Assembly (NCBI RefSeq): GCF_001426745.1
Contig: NZ_LMFI01000010.1
Location: forward strand, 911,722 to 975,721
Direction: 5' to 3'
Source: Nocardioides sp. Root140
GTDB taxonomy: Bacteria; Actinomycetota; Actinomycetes; Propionibacteriales; Nocardioidaceae
Length of the DNA: 64,000 bases
The number at the start of each line of letters is the position of its first letter. Position 1 is the stretch's first letter. The position numbers were made by a program, and so were the translations under genes. Positions 1-8,337 of the stretch are shown one piece after another. Under the pieces are notes generated by a model. That model ran no database searches and was not told the DNA's origin. It saw nothing but the letters and a program-made list of their open reading frames with translations.

Positions 1-73
1 GGCGTACTCCGCCGCCACGCTGCTGGCGTCGCTGGCCGTGTGCGCCCTCGGCTACTGGAGTGTCCGGCCGTGA
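1..73 (+). CDS. C-terminal end of a truncated CDS
   Basis: An open frame enters from the left edge and stops with TGA at 71-73. The 23 visible residues are mostly Ala, Leu, Val and Ser and end in a short WSVRP tail, which looks like the last membrane helix of an integral membrane protein. The family cannot be named from so little. It converges on the metallopeptidase gene that ends at 92. Confidence 0.55.
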   Translation, partial: AYSAATLLASLAVCALGYWSVRP

Positions 74-91
74 CGCATCGGCCGTGAGGGC

Positions 92-442
92 TCAGGCGTA
101 GCCGAGGCCGTGCAGCTCGGCCTCGCCGATGCCGAAGTGGTGCGCGATCTCGTGGACCACGGTGATCCGCACCTCGTCGACCAGCTCCTCCTCGGTCTCG
201 CACATCTCCTGCAGCGGGTTCCGGAAGATGAAGATGCGGTCGGGCAGCGCCGCCGAGTGGTTGGCCGTGCGCTCGGTCAGCGCGACGCCGTCGTAGAGCC
301 CCAGGAGGTCGGGGTCGTCGGCGGGCGGCTCGTCCTCGACGAGCACGACGAGGTTGTCCACGAGCGCGGCGATCTCGTCGGGGATGTCGTCCAGCGCCCG
401 GTCGACGAGCGCCTCGAAGGCGGTCCGGTCGAGCTCGATCAT
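92..442 (-). CDS. metallopeptidase family protein (zincin-like, HEXXH)
   Basis: A small 116-residue protein with HEIAHHFG at residues 97-104, the HExxH zinc site of the minimal zincin family found next to housekeeping genes in actinobacteria (DUF1025/Zincin_1 type). The preceding stretch, with IFIFRNPL around residues 70-77 and an acidic segment, is typical of that family. There is no signal peptide, so it should be cytoplasmic. Its ATG overlaps the stop of the upstream methyltransferase by 4 bp, so the two are probably translated together. The substrate is unknown. Confidence 0.85.
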   Translation of the reverse strand: MIELDRTAFEALVDRALDDIPDEIAALVDNLVVLVEDEPPADDPDLLGLYDGVALTERTANHSAALPDRIFIFRNPLQEMCETEEELVDEVRITVVHEIAHHFGIGEAELHGLGYA

Positions 443-1293
443 GCTGCCGGGTTGGTGGCCGTGACCACCCAGGTGTGGGCGACGGGGCGCACGGCGCCGT
501 CCAAGAGGTGACGGCGCAGCTCGGCCCGGACCTCGTCGACCAGGGAGGCCCAGCCGTCGGGTCCGAGCGTGGGCTCGAGCTCGGCGCGAGCGGACTGTCC
601 GGTGGTGGTCGCCAGGATCACCGAGAGTCGTTCCTCGACACCGTCGGTGCCGTCGAACCCGTAGTCCAGCGGGGCGTCCTGGGCGACGAGGTCGACGTCG
701 GCCCAGCCGGCCCCGGTCAGGATCTCGCGCACCCGCTCGGGCTCGCCGAACGCCTGCGGTCCGGGGGCGCCTGCGTCCTCGCCCTCGCCCTCGTCCGGCG
801 CCATCCGTGCGGTGAGCACCTCGGTGCCCAGGGTGAAGATCTCGTTCTCCCCCGAACGCCAGCAGACGAAGGCCAGTCGGGCTCCCGGAACACAGGCGCG
901 GCGGATGTTGGCGAAGGCCGCCACCGGATCCGCGAAGAACATCACCCCGAAGCGCGAGACGACCCGTTCGAACCCGCCGGCCCCGCCTTGGAGCAGGTCC
1001 TCGGTCTGGGCGTCTGCCAGGAGCACCTCGGCCGCAGGCACCCGGCGCCGTGCGGCCTCGACCATCGAGTCGGAGATGTCGACGCCGACCGGCGTCGTGC
1101 CTGCCGCGTCCGCCAGTTCGAGCAACGTGCCGAAGCCGCAGCCGACGTCGAGGACCCGCTGGCCCGGAACGAGCTCCGCGGCCGCGATGACGGCGTCGGC
1201 CATCGGCGCCATGGTGGCGTCGAAGATCCGCGCGTTGGCCACCCATCCGACGCCCGTGCTGGACCAGCCCTGCCGCATCTCTTCGTTGTCCAC
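439..1293 (-). CDS. class I SAM-dependent methyltransferase
   Basis: About 284 residues with the SAM-binding glycine loop VLDVGCGFGT near residues 47-56, an acidic end of beta-2 (VGVDIS) and a later motif around VVSRFGVMFF. This is the general UbiE/ArsM-like small-molecule methyltransferase fold; the substrate cannot be read from sequence. I chose the GTG at 1293, which has AGG about nine bases upstream; a TTG at 1302 would add three residues. It is downstream of the tRNA-Asp terminator and 4 bp overlapped with the metallopeptidase gene. Confidence 0.82.
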   Translation of the reverse strand: MDNEEMRQGWSSTGVGWVANARIFDATMAPMADAVIAAAELVPGQRVLDVGCGFGTLLELADAAGTTPVGVDISDSMVEAARRRVPAAEVLLADAQTEDLLQGGAGGFERVVSRFGVMFFADPVAAFANIRRACVPGARLAFVCWRSGENEIFTLGTEVLTARMAPDEGEGEDAGAPGPQAFGEPERVREILTGAGWADVDLVAQDAPLDYGFDGTDGVEERLSVILATTTGQSARAELEPTLGPDGWASLVDEVRAELRRHLLDGAVRPVAHTWVVTATNPAA

Positions 1294-1314
1294 GGTGACC
1301 AACCTAGGGGAACG

Positions 1315-1350
1315 AAAAAAGCGAGGCCCACGCTTTCGCGTGGACCTCGC
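1315..1350 (-). terminator. Rho-independent terminator of the tRNA-Asp gene
   Basis: Inverted repeat with 12-bp arms (GCGAGGTCCACG against CGTGGGCCTCGC, one G:U-type mismatch) around a short GAAA-like loop, followed on the minus strand by six T residues. It lies seven bases past the tRNA-Asp 3' end and just before the methyltransferase start. Confidence 0.85.
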
Positions 1351-1356
1351 ACTCTG

Positions 1357-1430
1357 CGACCCCGACGGGACTCGAACCCGCGGCCTCCGCCGTGACAGGG
1401 CGGCGCGCTAACCAACTGCGCTACGGGGCC
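1357..1430 (-). tRNA. tRNA-Asp (GTC)
   Basis: The minus strand folds as a cloverleaf: acceptor arms GGCCCCG and CGGGGTC, a D-arm, an anticodon stem CCGCC/GGCGG enclosing loop CTGTCAC with anticodon GTC, and the T-loop TTCGAGT. The discriminator base is G. CCA is not encoded. A T-tailed hairpin follows directly. Confidence 0.95.
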
Positions 1431-1525
1431 AGGTTGTGCTTCCCAGTTTCTCACTGCGAAGCCGCTGAACAATAACCCATGGTTGCCGGTGCCGCACAAT
1501 CGGGCGGAAACCGCTGTTCAGCTGG

Positions 1526-1598
1526 TACCCCCAACGGGATTCGAACCCGTGCTACCGCCGTGAAAGGGCGACGTCCTAGGCCACTAGACGATGGGGGC
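1526..1598 (-). tRNA. tRNA-Glu (TTC)
   Basis: Acceptor arms GCCCCCA and TGGGGGT pair (first pair G:U), the anticodon loop CTTTCAC carries TTC, and the T-loop TTCGAAT is canonical. The discriminator is A and CCA is not encoded. It is about 95 bp upstream of tRNA-Asp on the same strand, so the two are likely co-transcribed. Confidence 0.95.
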
Positions 1599-1730
1599 TG
1601 GGACTGTGCCGCCCCCACGTCGTACGACGCACGGGCAGGCCGATACAGCATAGGGGCAGGCCCGGGAAGTCACCAAAGCGAGCGCGTTTTCACCGATCCC
1701 CCGGGTCTGGGGTAATCTTCTCCGCGGCCC

Positions 1731-1807
1731 GGCCAGGTAGCTCAGTTGGTACGAGCGACCGACTGAAAATCGGTAGGTCGGCGGTTCGACCCCGCCCCTG
1801 GCCACCA
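1731..1807 (+). tRNA. tRNA-Phe (GAA)
   Basis: Cloverleaf with acceptor arms GGCCAGG and CCTGGCC, anticodon stem ACCGA/TCGGT around loop CTGAAAA with anticodon GAA, T-loop TTCGACC, and an encoded ACCA end. It diverges from tRNA-Glu, with the promoters of both in the 132 bp between them. Confidence 0.95.
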
Positions 1808-1810
1808 CCT

Positions 1811-1848
1811 GAAGGCCGCAGCCCGGACTCCTCCGGACTGCGGCCTTC
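1811..1848 (+). terminator. terminator hairpin of tRNA-Phe
   Basis: Perfect 11-bp stem GAAGGCCGCAG/CTGCGGCCTTC with an internal CCGGA/TCCGG extension, beginning three bases after the tRNA CCA. The downstream T content is weak (TTGC), as is common for GC-rich actinobacterial terminators. Confidence 0.75.
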
Positions 1849-1954
1849 TTGCAGGTCCGGAGGCGTGAGCACGACCGCGCTGAGTGCGCGTACTCACCAC
1901 GGTTGAGCCGCGCGGACGACGCGCGAACCGGCGCCGAGGCGCGACGATCAGGAC

Positions 1955-4504
1955 ATGTTCCGATACGCCGACCCCGAGGCCTGCCCGGCCTGCCGCGCCC
2001 CGATCCCCAGCGGGTGCCTGCAGTGCCCGCAGTGCGACACGCAGCTCACCGGCACGATCGCCCAGCGGCTCTTCCGCACGCTGACCCACGCCGACTCCCT
2101 CGTCGCCGAGCTCGCCGCACTCTCGGCGAACTCCACGGCAGCGCGTACGGCGGCGTACGCACCGCTCGGTCCAGATCCGGTGGGGGTCGGCGCGCTCCTC
2201 TCCGCACCTGCTGCTGCACCGGCGGGCTCGATGCTGCCGCCTGACCTGCCGACGTTCCCGAGCGCGATGCCGGGTCTGCCCGGGCGCCGGCAGCCGGGCA
2301 CCGGTCTGAGCGGCCCGTCGGTCCCGAAGATCCTGCTCGGCCTGGGTGCGACCTGCCTGCTGGTCGCGGCGCTGGTCTTCCTCGCCGTGGCCTGGTCGGC
2401 CCTCGGGGTCGGCGGCCGCACCGGCGTCCTCGTGCTGCTCACCGCGACCGCCGGCGCCCTGACCTGGCTGATGGCCCGCAAGTCCCTGTCCGCGGGCGCG
2501 GAGGCGTTCATGGCGCTGGCCCTGGGTCTGCTCACCCTCGACGTCTTCGGCGCGCGCAGCGCCGGGTGGCTCGGCGACCTCGGCAGCCAGGGCTTCACTC
2601 TCGTGCTCGGTGTCGTGCTCGCGGCGGCCGGACTCGGCGGCGCGCTCGCCCTGCGCAGGAGCCCGGTCGGTGCCCTGATCACCGGTCAGGTCGTCGGTGC
2701 CCTCGGCGTGGGCCTGGTCGCCTCGGGCCTCCCGGAGGTCAATCCCGACGTCAACGCCCTGCAGGCGACCGTCAGCCTGGTTGCCGTCGGTGCGCTGGCA
2801 CACGTCGTCCACCGACTGCACCTGCAGATCGCAGCGATCCTGCTGGCCGTCGGTGCCTCCATGATCTGGGTCTCGCTCGCCCTGCTCGGCCTCTCCCGTC
2901 TCGACTTCACGCCGACCTTCGCCGAGGTGTGGGGCGGCCTCGCGATCTGGCCGACCCTCGTGGCCGCCGCGATCGCCGCCGCACCCGTTGTCAGGCACCC
3001 AGCGATCGTCCGGATCCCAGTGGCCATGCGGGTCCTGAGCCTCGGCGTGGCCGTCGCACTCTTCTCCCTGGTCGTCACCCTGCCGTCCTTCGACGAATCC
3101 GCGACCCTGGTCTCGCTGGTCGAGCTGGCCATGGTCGCGGCCGCGTGCGCCGGAAGCTTCGTCGTCGCCCGACCCTGGCGCGCGGCACTGGCCGCGCCAC
3201 CGGTGGTCGCCGCAGCGGGCCTGCTCGGTGCGGTCAGCGTGCTGGTCGGCACCGCGCTGAACGCTCTCCTGTCCGTCGGATTCGACGGGGCCGCAGCGAC
3301 CGTCGCGCTGGAGCGACCCGACCTCGCCTGGCACTGGCCGCTGCTGCTGCCCGCCGGCACCCTCGGTGTCCTGCTGGCCGCCTGGTTCGTCGCCGGCCTC
3401 GTGCGTGATGTCCCGATCAAGCGGGTCGCCGTGCCGATCGCGCTGACGGTCGCAGCCTCGGCCGCCCTCGTCCCCGCCTTCTACGGCGTGCCGCTCGCCG
3501 TCGCGGTCGGGGTGCTCCTCGCGGGCGCGGCGGTGCTGGTCGGCCTCGGCGTCGCGGTCCACGGCGAGCTGCGCGTCGTCGCGCTGGTCCTGGCCACTCC
3601 TGTTGCCGGCCTGGCGCTGATGGCGTCGTTCCAGAGCGACGTGCTGACCGCCGTGACCACCGGGCTGCTCGGGCTGGCGGCCGTCGCCCTGTCGCTGAGC
3701 GCTTCGGCCGTGCTGCGCACCGTGGGTGACGTGCTGTTCGTGCCCGCTGCGGCCGTGTGCGCCTGGACCGTTCTCGACCTGGGCGGCACGGCACCGGAGT
3801 GGCGTTCACTGGCCGTGCTGCTCATCGCCGGCGCCTGGGCGATCCTCGGTGCCCGCATCGAGCGGGAGGTGCCGGCGGCGGCCACGGCACTGGTCGGCGT
3901 GGCCCTCGGACTCGGCGCCACGGGCAGCATCGACCAGACCTGGTTGGCGATCGACCTCACCGTCGCCGGTGTGCTGACCCACGTCTCCGCACTCGCCAAC
4001 ACGCACCGCCGGTTCCTCGGTTGGGCGGGCCTGGGGTTCATGGTGCTCGCCCAGTGGGTGCGGATGGCCGATGTCGGCGTCGAGACGCCCGAGGCCTACA
4101 CGCTGCCGCTGGCGTCGGTGCTGGTCGCCGTCGGCGTCATCGGGATGCTGCGGACTCCGTCGTTGCGCAGCACGCGCGCCCTGGTGCCCGGCCTGGTGCT
4201 GGCCCTGGTGCCCTCGCTCCTGCTGTCGCTCTCCGACCCGGTCTCGCTGCGTGCGCTTCTCCTCGGCCTGGGCTGCCTCGCGGCCGTGGTGGCGGGCGTG
4301 GGCCTGCGCTGGTCGGCGCCGCTCGTGGTGGGCGCCTCCGTCGGGCTCGCGCTGGTGCTGCGGGAGGCGTCCTACGCCAACGACCTGCCGCAGTGGGTGA
4401 TCATCGGCGGGATCGGTCTGGTGCTCACCGCGGTCGGCATCACCTGGGAGAGCCGTCTGCGTGACGTACGGCGGGCCAGCGCCTACCTGCGTCGCCTGCG
4501 CTGA
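1955..4504 (+). CDS. large zinc-ribbon multi-pass membrane protein
   Basis: An 849-residue protein. Residues 11-14 (CPAC) and 23-29 (CLQCPQC) form an N-terminal zinc ribbon. A linker follows to about residue 120, and the rest is an almost unbroken run of roughly two dozen hydrophobic segments (counted by eye) ending in a basic tail. The layout resembles the actinobacterial membrane proteins annotated as SCO7613 C-terminal domain-containing. No catalytic motif or transporter signature is visible, so the function is unknown. The ATG follows an AGGA-type site. A 43-bp gap separates it from the next co-directional gene. Confidence 0.82.
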   Translation: MFRYADPEACPACRAPIPSGCLQCPQCDTQLTGTIAQRLFRTLTHADSLVAELAALSANSTAARTAAYAPLGPDPVGVGALLSAPAAAPAGSMLPPDLPTFPSAMPGLPGRRQPGTGLSGPSVPKILLGLGATCLLVAALVFLAVAWSALGVGGRTGVLVLLTATAGALTWLMARKSLSAGAEAFMALALGLLTLDVFGARSAGWLGDLGSQGFTLVLGVVLAAAGLGGALALRRSPVGALITGQVVGALGVGLVASGLPEVNPDVNALQATVSLVAVGALAHVVHRLHLQIAAILLAVGASMIWVSLALLGLSRLDFTPTFAEVWGGLAIWPTLVAAAIAAAPVVRHPAIVRIPVAMRVLSLGVAVALFSLVVTLPSFDESATLVSLVELAMVAAACAGSFVVARPWRAALAAPPVVAAAGLLGAVSVLVGTALNALLSVGFDGAAATVALERPDLAWHWPLLLPAGTLGVLLAAWFVAGLVRDVPIKRVAVPIALTVAASAALVPAFYGVPLAVAVGVLLAGAAVLVGLGVAVHGELRVVALVLATPVAGLALMASFQSDVLTAVTTGLLGLAAVALSLSASAVLRTVGDVLFVPAAAVCAWTVLDLGGTAPEWRSLAVLLIAGAWAILGARIEREVPAAATALVGVALGLGATGSIDQTWLAIDLTVAGVLTHVSALANTHRRFLGWAGLGFMVLAQWVRMADVGVETPEAYTLPLASVLVAVGVIGMLRTPSLRSTRALVPGLVLALVPSLLLSLSDPVSLRALLLGLGCLAAVVAGVGLRWSAPLVVGASVGLALVLREASYANDLPQWVIIGGIGLVLTAVGITWESRLRDVRRASAYLRRLR

Positions 4505-4547
4505 CCGCTCCCCCGGCGGACGGGCGGGACCGCCTAGGCTGCTGCGG

Positions 4548-5960
4548 GTGTGGTCGACATTCTCGGAGGTGCACCGGGCCCGTCCGGTCCGGGTCGTCGG
4601 GCGCGAGCGCCGCAGCGACTTCCTGTCCCCGTTCGTCGCGGTCGAGGTGGAGCTCGGCACCCATGACGTCCCCGGCCGCGTCGTGGCCGGCCTCACCGTC
4701 GGCGGCCACACCCTCGACGGCTGGTACGACGGCGGACGGAGACTGGCCGGCATCGACCTGGTCGACCCGCAGGGCAAGGTCACCCACCACCGCAGCCGCA
4801 GGCACGGGCGCCCACCGACGCCTCCGGACGCCCTCGGAGTGATGCTGACCGGACGCCAGCTGACCGTCCTGACCCGGATCGACGGCGTGTGGACGGCGCG
4901 GGCCCGGGTGGAGCTCGAGCACGATGTCGACCCGGCCGACGTGGCCCCGCACGTGGCGTGGCAGCCGCGCGCAGGAGACGCCCCCTCCCCGGTCGCGAGC
5001 TGGCGCTCGGGCACCACCGGGCAGCTCGGCCTGCGCGACGTGCACTTCGTGGCGAATGCGGACGGGTCGGCGTACCTGCGTGAGGGGCTGGCCTTCCTGA
5101 CGATGACGCACGCCGGTCCCGGGTTCTTCGGCACGGCCCGCTGCGGCGTGTGGTCGTTCGACCCGACGACGTACGCGATCGAGCACTGCAGCGACCTGTG
5201 GTTCCGGCGGGACGGTGTGGTGCGCGGCGACCACGCCACCCACGTGGTCCGCGACGCCGACCGCTGGCTGGTGGCCACCAGCAGCTGGGCCACCTTCGAC
5301 CACGCACCCGAGGCAGGTCGGAGCGTCGACATCGGGCTGGCCACCAGCGAGGCGAACCTGCTGACGGGAGAGCACGTGCTCGACACCGCACCCCTCGGCG
5401 TACCGACCGGGGAGCTGCCGGCCCCGGTGGTCGGCACCTGGGACCCGCACCTGACCCGGATCGACGGGCACTGGCACCTCGCCTTCGTGGCGGCGCGCAG
5501 GTTCTTCGACTTCTACCCGGCGCTGGCCCGCGCCGAGGTCGCCGGGAGCCTCGACGGGTGGCGCCTCCTCGGCGCCGCCAGCGACCGGCGGGCCACGGAG
5601 GGCACCGTGATCGCCCGAGTCGACGACCAGTGGCGGGTGCTGGCAAGCGACGGGCCGGAGGGCCGCTCCGGACAGCGCCGGCGGTTCCCGGTCTTCGATC
5701 TCGCGATGGACGAGGTCGGTGCACTGCCCGCCGAGCACCCGACCAACATCCCGTGGCCGTCGGTCCTTCCGCTCGACGACGGCGGGGCGCTGATGGTCAC
5801 CTTCGACGGCACTCCGGCAGGTGGCGACCTCTGCGGCTACGGCACGCACGGCGACCTGGTCGTCCTGCGCGCCCCCGCGGCGCGAACCACGGCGCGAACC
5901 AATGGCGCCTCCGGTGCATCACACCTCGTGCAACCGCCTGAGAGACAGGAACGACCATGA
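4548..5960 (+). CDS. hypothetical protein, propeller-like
   Basis: A 470-residue protein without signal peptide or membrane helix. Recurrent blade-like motifs are seen: WDPHLTRIDGHWHLAFVAAR in the middle third, VIARVDDQWRVLASD, and earlier VVRDADRWLVATS. They resemble the five-bladed propellers of GH43/GH32-type proteins, but I cannot identify the acidic catalytic set, so this is only a fold suggestion. The start is a GTG at 4548 with GC-rich upstream sequence. Its stop overlaps the start of the next gene (ATGA), which implies translational coupling. Confidence 0.7.
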   Translation: MWSTFSEVHRARPVRVVGRERRSDFLSPFVAVEVELGTHDVPGRVVAGLTVGGHTLDGWYDGGRRLAGIDLVDPQGKVTHHRSRRHGRPPTPPDALGVMLTGRQLTVLTRIDGVWTARARVELEHDVDPADVAPHVAWQPRAGDAPSPVASWRSGTTGQLGLRDVHFVANADGSAYLREGLAFLTMTHAGPGFFGTARCGVWSFDPTTYAIEHCSDLWFRRDGVVRGDHATHVVRDADRWLVATSSWATFDHAPEAGRSVDIGLATSEANLLTGEHVLDTAPLGVPTGELPAPVVGTWDPHLTRIDGHWHLAFVAARRFFDFYPALARAEVAGSLDGWRLLGAASDRRATEGTVIARVDDQWRVLASDGPEGRSGQRRRFPVFDLAMDEVGALPAEHPTNIPWPSVLPLDDGGALMVTFDGTPAGGDLCGYGTHGDLVVLRAPAARTTARTNGASGASHLVQPPERQERP

Positions 5961-7060
5961 ACCGCATTGCCGCGATGGCCATCGCCTCGGCCGCCGTGAT
6001 CGGCATCGTCGGCGGCACGTACGCCGCGACCTCGGGTGTCCTCGAGAGCGACGACGGGAACGGTTCCGCCGGCACCACCGGCACGGAGTCCTCCACCCCC
6101 GGCGACACCCAGAATCCCCCGGCCACGGACCAGCCGTCGGGGACCGCGTCGACCGAGACGCCCGGCACGGACGACGAGCCACTGCTCTACATGGTGGGCG
6201 GCACGATCCACGACGGTGACACCAGCGTGCAGGTCTCCGGGTTCCGGATCGGCGAGGTGTCCTCGCTCCAACGGGTGGCCGGTGGGTGGCTGGTCGTCTC
6301 GCGCACCTCCTCCCAGGACGCCCAGTTCAGGGCGGCCTTCGTGGACCCCTCCGGCGAGACCACACCGATCGGCGGCACGTTCGTCGGCACCTGGGACCTC
6401 AACGACAACCGCGACTCGTTCGTCGCGATGTACGACGGCGCCTACCAGGTCCGTGACGCCCGCTCGGGCAAGGTGCTGCAGACCATCACCGTCGACGGCG
6501 AGGGCGAACCGTCGGGCGAGGCCGCGTTCAGCGAGGACACCCTGGTGACGGCGTGGTTCGGCGACGACGGCCCCACCCTCTACGGCGTCGACTCCTACTC
6601 GGGTCGCCAGTTCAAGATCGTCGGCGACGTCTACCAGATCCGAACCGGGCCGGTCGAGGACCTGATGACCGCCTCTCGCACCGACGGCAAGGAGTGCCTG
6701 ACCGGCGGCTCGATCGTCGACCCCGACGGGTGGTGGTCGCAGTGCAGGTTCCGCGGCTACGGCACCCAGGCCGACTACAGCCCCGACGGGACCCGCCTGC
6801 TCGCCGTACCGGCGGACACCGAGGGCATGGGCCCCGGCCGGTACGCCGTGCTCGACGCGAGGACCGGCAAGAAGATGACCACGTTCACCACCCCCGAACT
6901 CGGCCAGGAGGCCTACTGGGCCGGTGACGACGAGGTCTTCGTGCACGCCTTCAAGGACGCCGACTTCAACGGTGGCGTGATCTACCGGTGCTCGCTGTCC
7001 GGCTCCTGCGAGGTCGAGGTCAGCTCCGACCAGACGCTCGTCGTCGGCACCACCGCGTAA
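5957..7060 (+). CDS. membrane-anchored propeller-like protein, copy 1
   Basis: A 367-residue protein with an N-terminal hydrophobic signal-anchor (residues 4-24), then a Ser/Thr/Gly/Pro-rich linker to about residue 75, then repeated beta-rich segments (GGTIHDGDTSVQVSGF, VRDARSGKVLQTI, VLDARTGKKMTTF) like a TolB/WD-type propeller. Near the C-terminus it has two Cys (YRCSLSGSCE). It should sit outside the membrane on a stalk. The ATG at 5957 follows ACAGGAACGACC. The next gene is its diverged tandem paralogue, with a virtually identical leader. Function unknown. Confidence 0.8.
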   Translation: MNRIAAMAIASAAVIGIVGGTYAATSGVLESDDGNGSAGTTGTESSTPGDTQNPPATDQPSGTASTETPGTDDEPLLYMVGGTIHDGDTSVQVSGFRIGEVSSLQRVAGGWLVVSRTSSQDAQFRAAFVDPSGETTPIGGTFVGTWDLNDNRDSFVAMYDGAYQVRDARSGKVLQTITVDGEGEPSGEAAFSEDTLVTAWFGDDGPTLYGVDSYSGRQFKIVGDVYQIRTGPVEDLMTASRTDGKECLTGGSIVDPDGWWSQCRFRGYGTQADYSPDGTRLLAVPADTEGMGPGRYAVLDARTGKKMTTFTTPELGQEAYWAGDDEVFVHAFKDADFNGGVIYRCSLSGSCEVEVSSDQTLVVGTTA

Positions 7061-7061
7061 C

Positions 7062-7180
7062 CCCCACCGGCTGATCTACCCGCCTCCCCACCGGCCCATC
7101 TACCCGCCTCCCACCGGCTGATCTACCCGCCTCCCCACCGGCTGATCTACCCGCCTCCCCACCGGCCCATCTACCCGCCA
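7062..7180 (+). repeat. five-copy 23-24 bp direct repeat array
   Basis: Five head-to-tail units, 7062-7085, 7086-7109, 7110-7132 (one C shorter), 7133-7156 and 7157-7180. Consensus begins CCCCACCGG and ends ATCTACCCGCC. Units 2 and 5 have CCC where units 1, 3 and 4 have CTG. There are no spacers, so it is a minisatellite rather than CRISPR. It fills the gap between the paralogous genes and ends 26 bp before the second start codon. Confidence 0.93.
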
Positions 7181-7206
7181 CCCACCCCGACCAGACAGGG
7201 ACGACC

Positions 7207-8337
7207 ATGAACCGCACCGCCGCAATGGCCATCGCCTCGGCCGCCGTGATCGGCATCGTCGGCGGCACGTACGCCGCCACCGGACCCCTCGACGGCAAGG
7301 GCACCGGCGGGGCCGCCGACGACAGCACCGGCGAGCCGACCTCGCCGTCGACCGGCTCGACCGGCAAGCCGACGAAGGAGCCGTCCACGAAGCCTTCCTC
7401 CACGGCGACCGACAGCCCGAACGACCAGCCGGCGACCGGGCAGGGCGACCTGCTCTACATGCAGGGCGGGACCATCCACGACGGTGACACCGAAGTGCTG
7501 GTCTCGGGGTTCAGGCTGGGCGACGTGGCCGGCCTGCACCGGGTCGCCGGCGGATGGCTGGTCGTCGAGGGGACCAGCGACCAGGAGCCGTCGTACGACG
7601 CCACGTTCGTCGACCCGGACGGCGAGACCACCGAGATCGGCTCGTTCTTCGGTGCGTACGACGTCAACACGGACGGCGACTCGATCGTCGCCCAGTTCGA
7701 CGAGTCCTCGCGCTACGAGGTCCGGGACGCCCGGTCCGGCAAGATCATCCAGGCGATGGACATGAAGGTCGACGGGACCCCCGACGGTGGCGCGTCTTTC
7801 GGCGTCGGCGACCTCGTGGTGACCGCCTGGCGCAACACCGACCAGTCGGTCAAGCTCGTCGGCTGGAACCTCTACGAGAACGCCAAGCTGGACCTCATGG
7901 ACGGCATGCACGCCGTCGGGACGGCGCCACAGCGCAACATCGTGGCCGGGTTCGACGACCGGGACCCCGCCTGCCTCAAGGGCGGCTCGCTCTTCTCCGA
8001 GGCGCCGCTGTGGCGCAACTGCGACGTCCGTCCCTGGGGCATGCTGCCGCTGTTCAGCCCGGACGGACTGAGGATCCTGGGGATCCCGGACGACACCGAG
8101 GGCTTCGGACCCACCCGGTTCGAGATCCTCGACGCCCGCAACGGCAGGAAGAGCGGGTCTGTCAAGGCGCCCGAGTTCGCTGAACACGCCGAGTGGGCCA
8201 CCAACGACAGCCTCTTCGTCACCGGCTACCAGGACACTGACATGAACGGTGGCGTGATCTACCGGTGCTCCCTCAGCGGCGGCTGCGAGACCGAGGTCGA
8301 CTCCGACCAGGCCGTCGTGCTCGGCTCACCCGGCTGA
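7207..8337 (+). CDS. membrane-anchored propeller-like protein, copy 2
   Basis: A 376-residue paralogue of the preceding gene. The first 25 residues differ from copy 1 at one position only. The Thr/Ser/Pro-rich linker is fully diverged, and the propeller part shows the same order of motifs (GGTIHDGDTEVLVSGF, VRDARSGKIIQAM, ILDARNGRK) and the same final YRCSLSGGCE. It has the same signal-anchor topology and an AGGGACGACC site before the ATG. Its stop abuts, without spacing, the stop of the convergent sigma factor gene. Function unknown. Confidence 0.8.
   Translation: MNRTAAMAIASAAVIGIVGGTYAATGPLDGKGTGGAADDSTGEPTSPSTGSTGKPTKEPSTKPSSTATDSPNDQPATGQGDLLYMQGGTIHDGDTEVLVSGFRLGDVAGLHRVAGGWLVVEGTSDQEPSYDATFVDPDGETTEIGSFFGAYDVNTDGDSIVAQFDESSRYEVRDARSGKIIQAMDMKVDGTPDGGASFGVGDLVVTAWRNTDQSVKLVGWNLYENAKLDLMDGMHAVGTAPQRNIVAGFDDRDPACLKGGSLFSEAPLWRNCDVRPWGMLPLFSPDGLRILGIPDDTEGFGPTRFEILDARNGRKSGSVKAPEFAEHAEWATNDSLFVTGYQDTDMNGGVIYRCSLSGGCETEVDSDQAVVLGSPG

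Noticed and set aside
1881..1896. TGAGT/ACTCA near-palindrome upstream of the zinc-ribbon membrane protein
   Set aside because: Only five-base perfect arms in very GC-rich sequence, with no promoter element in register; could be chance.
7062..7180. CRISPR array
   Set aside because: The units are contiguous, with no spacers of unique sequence and no cas genes nearby.
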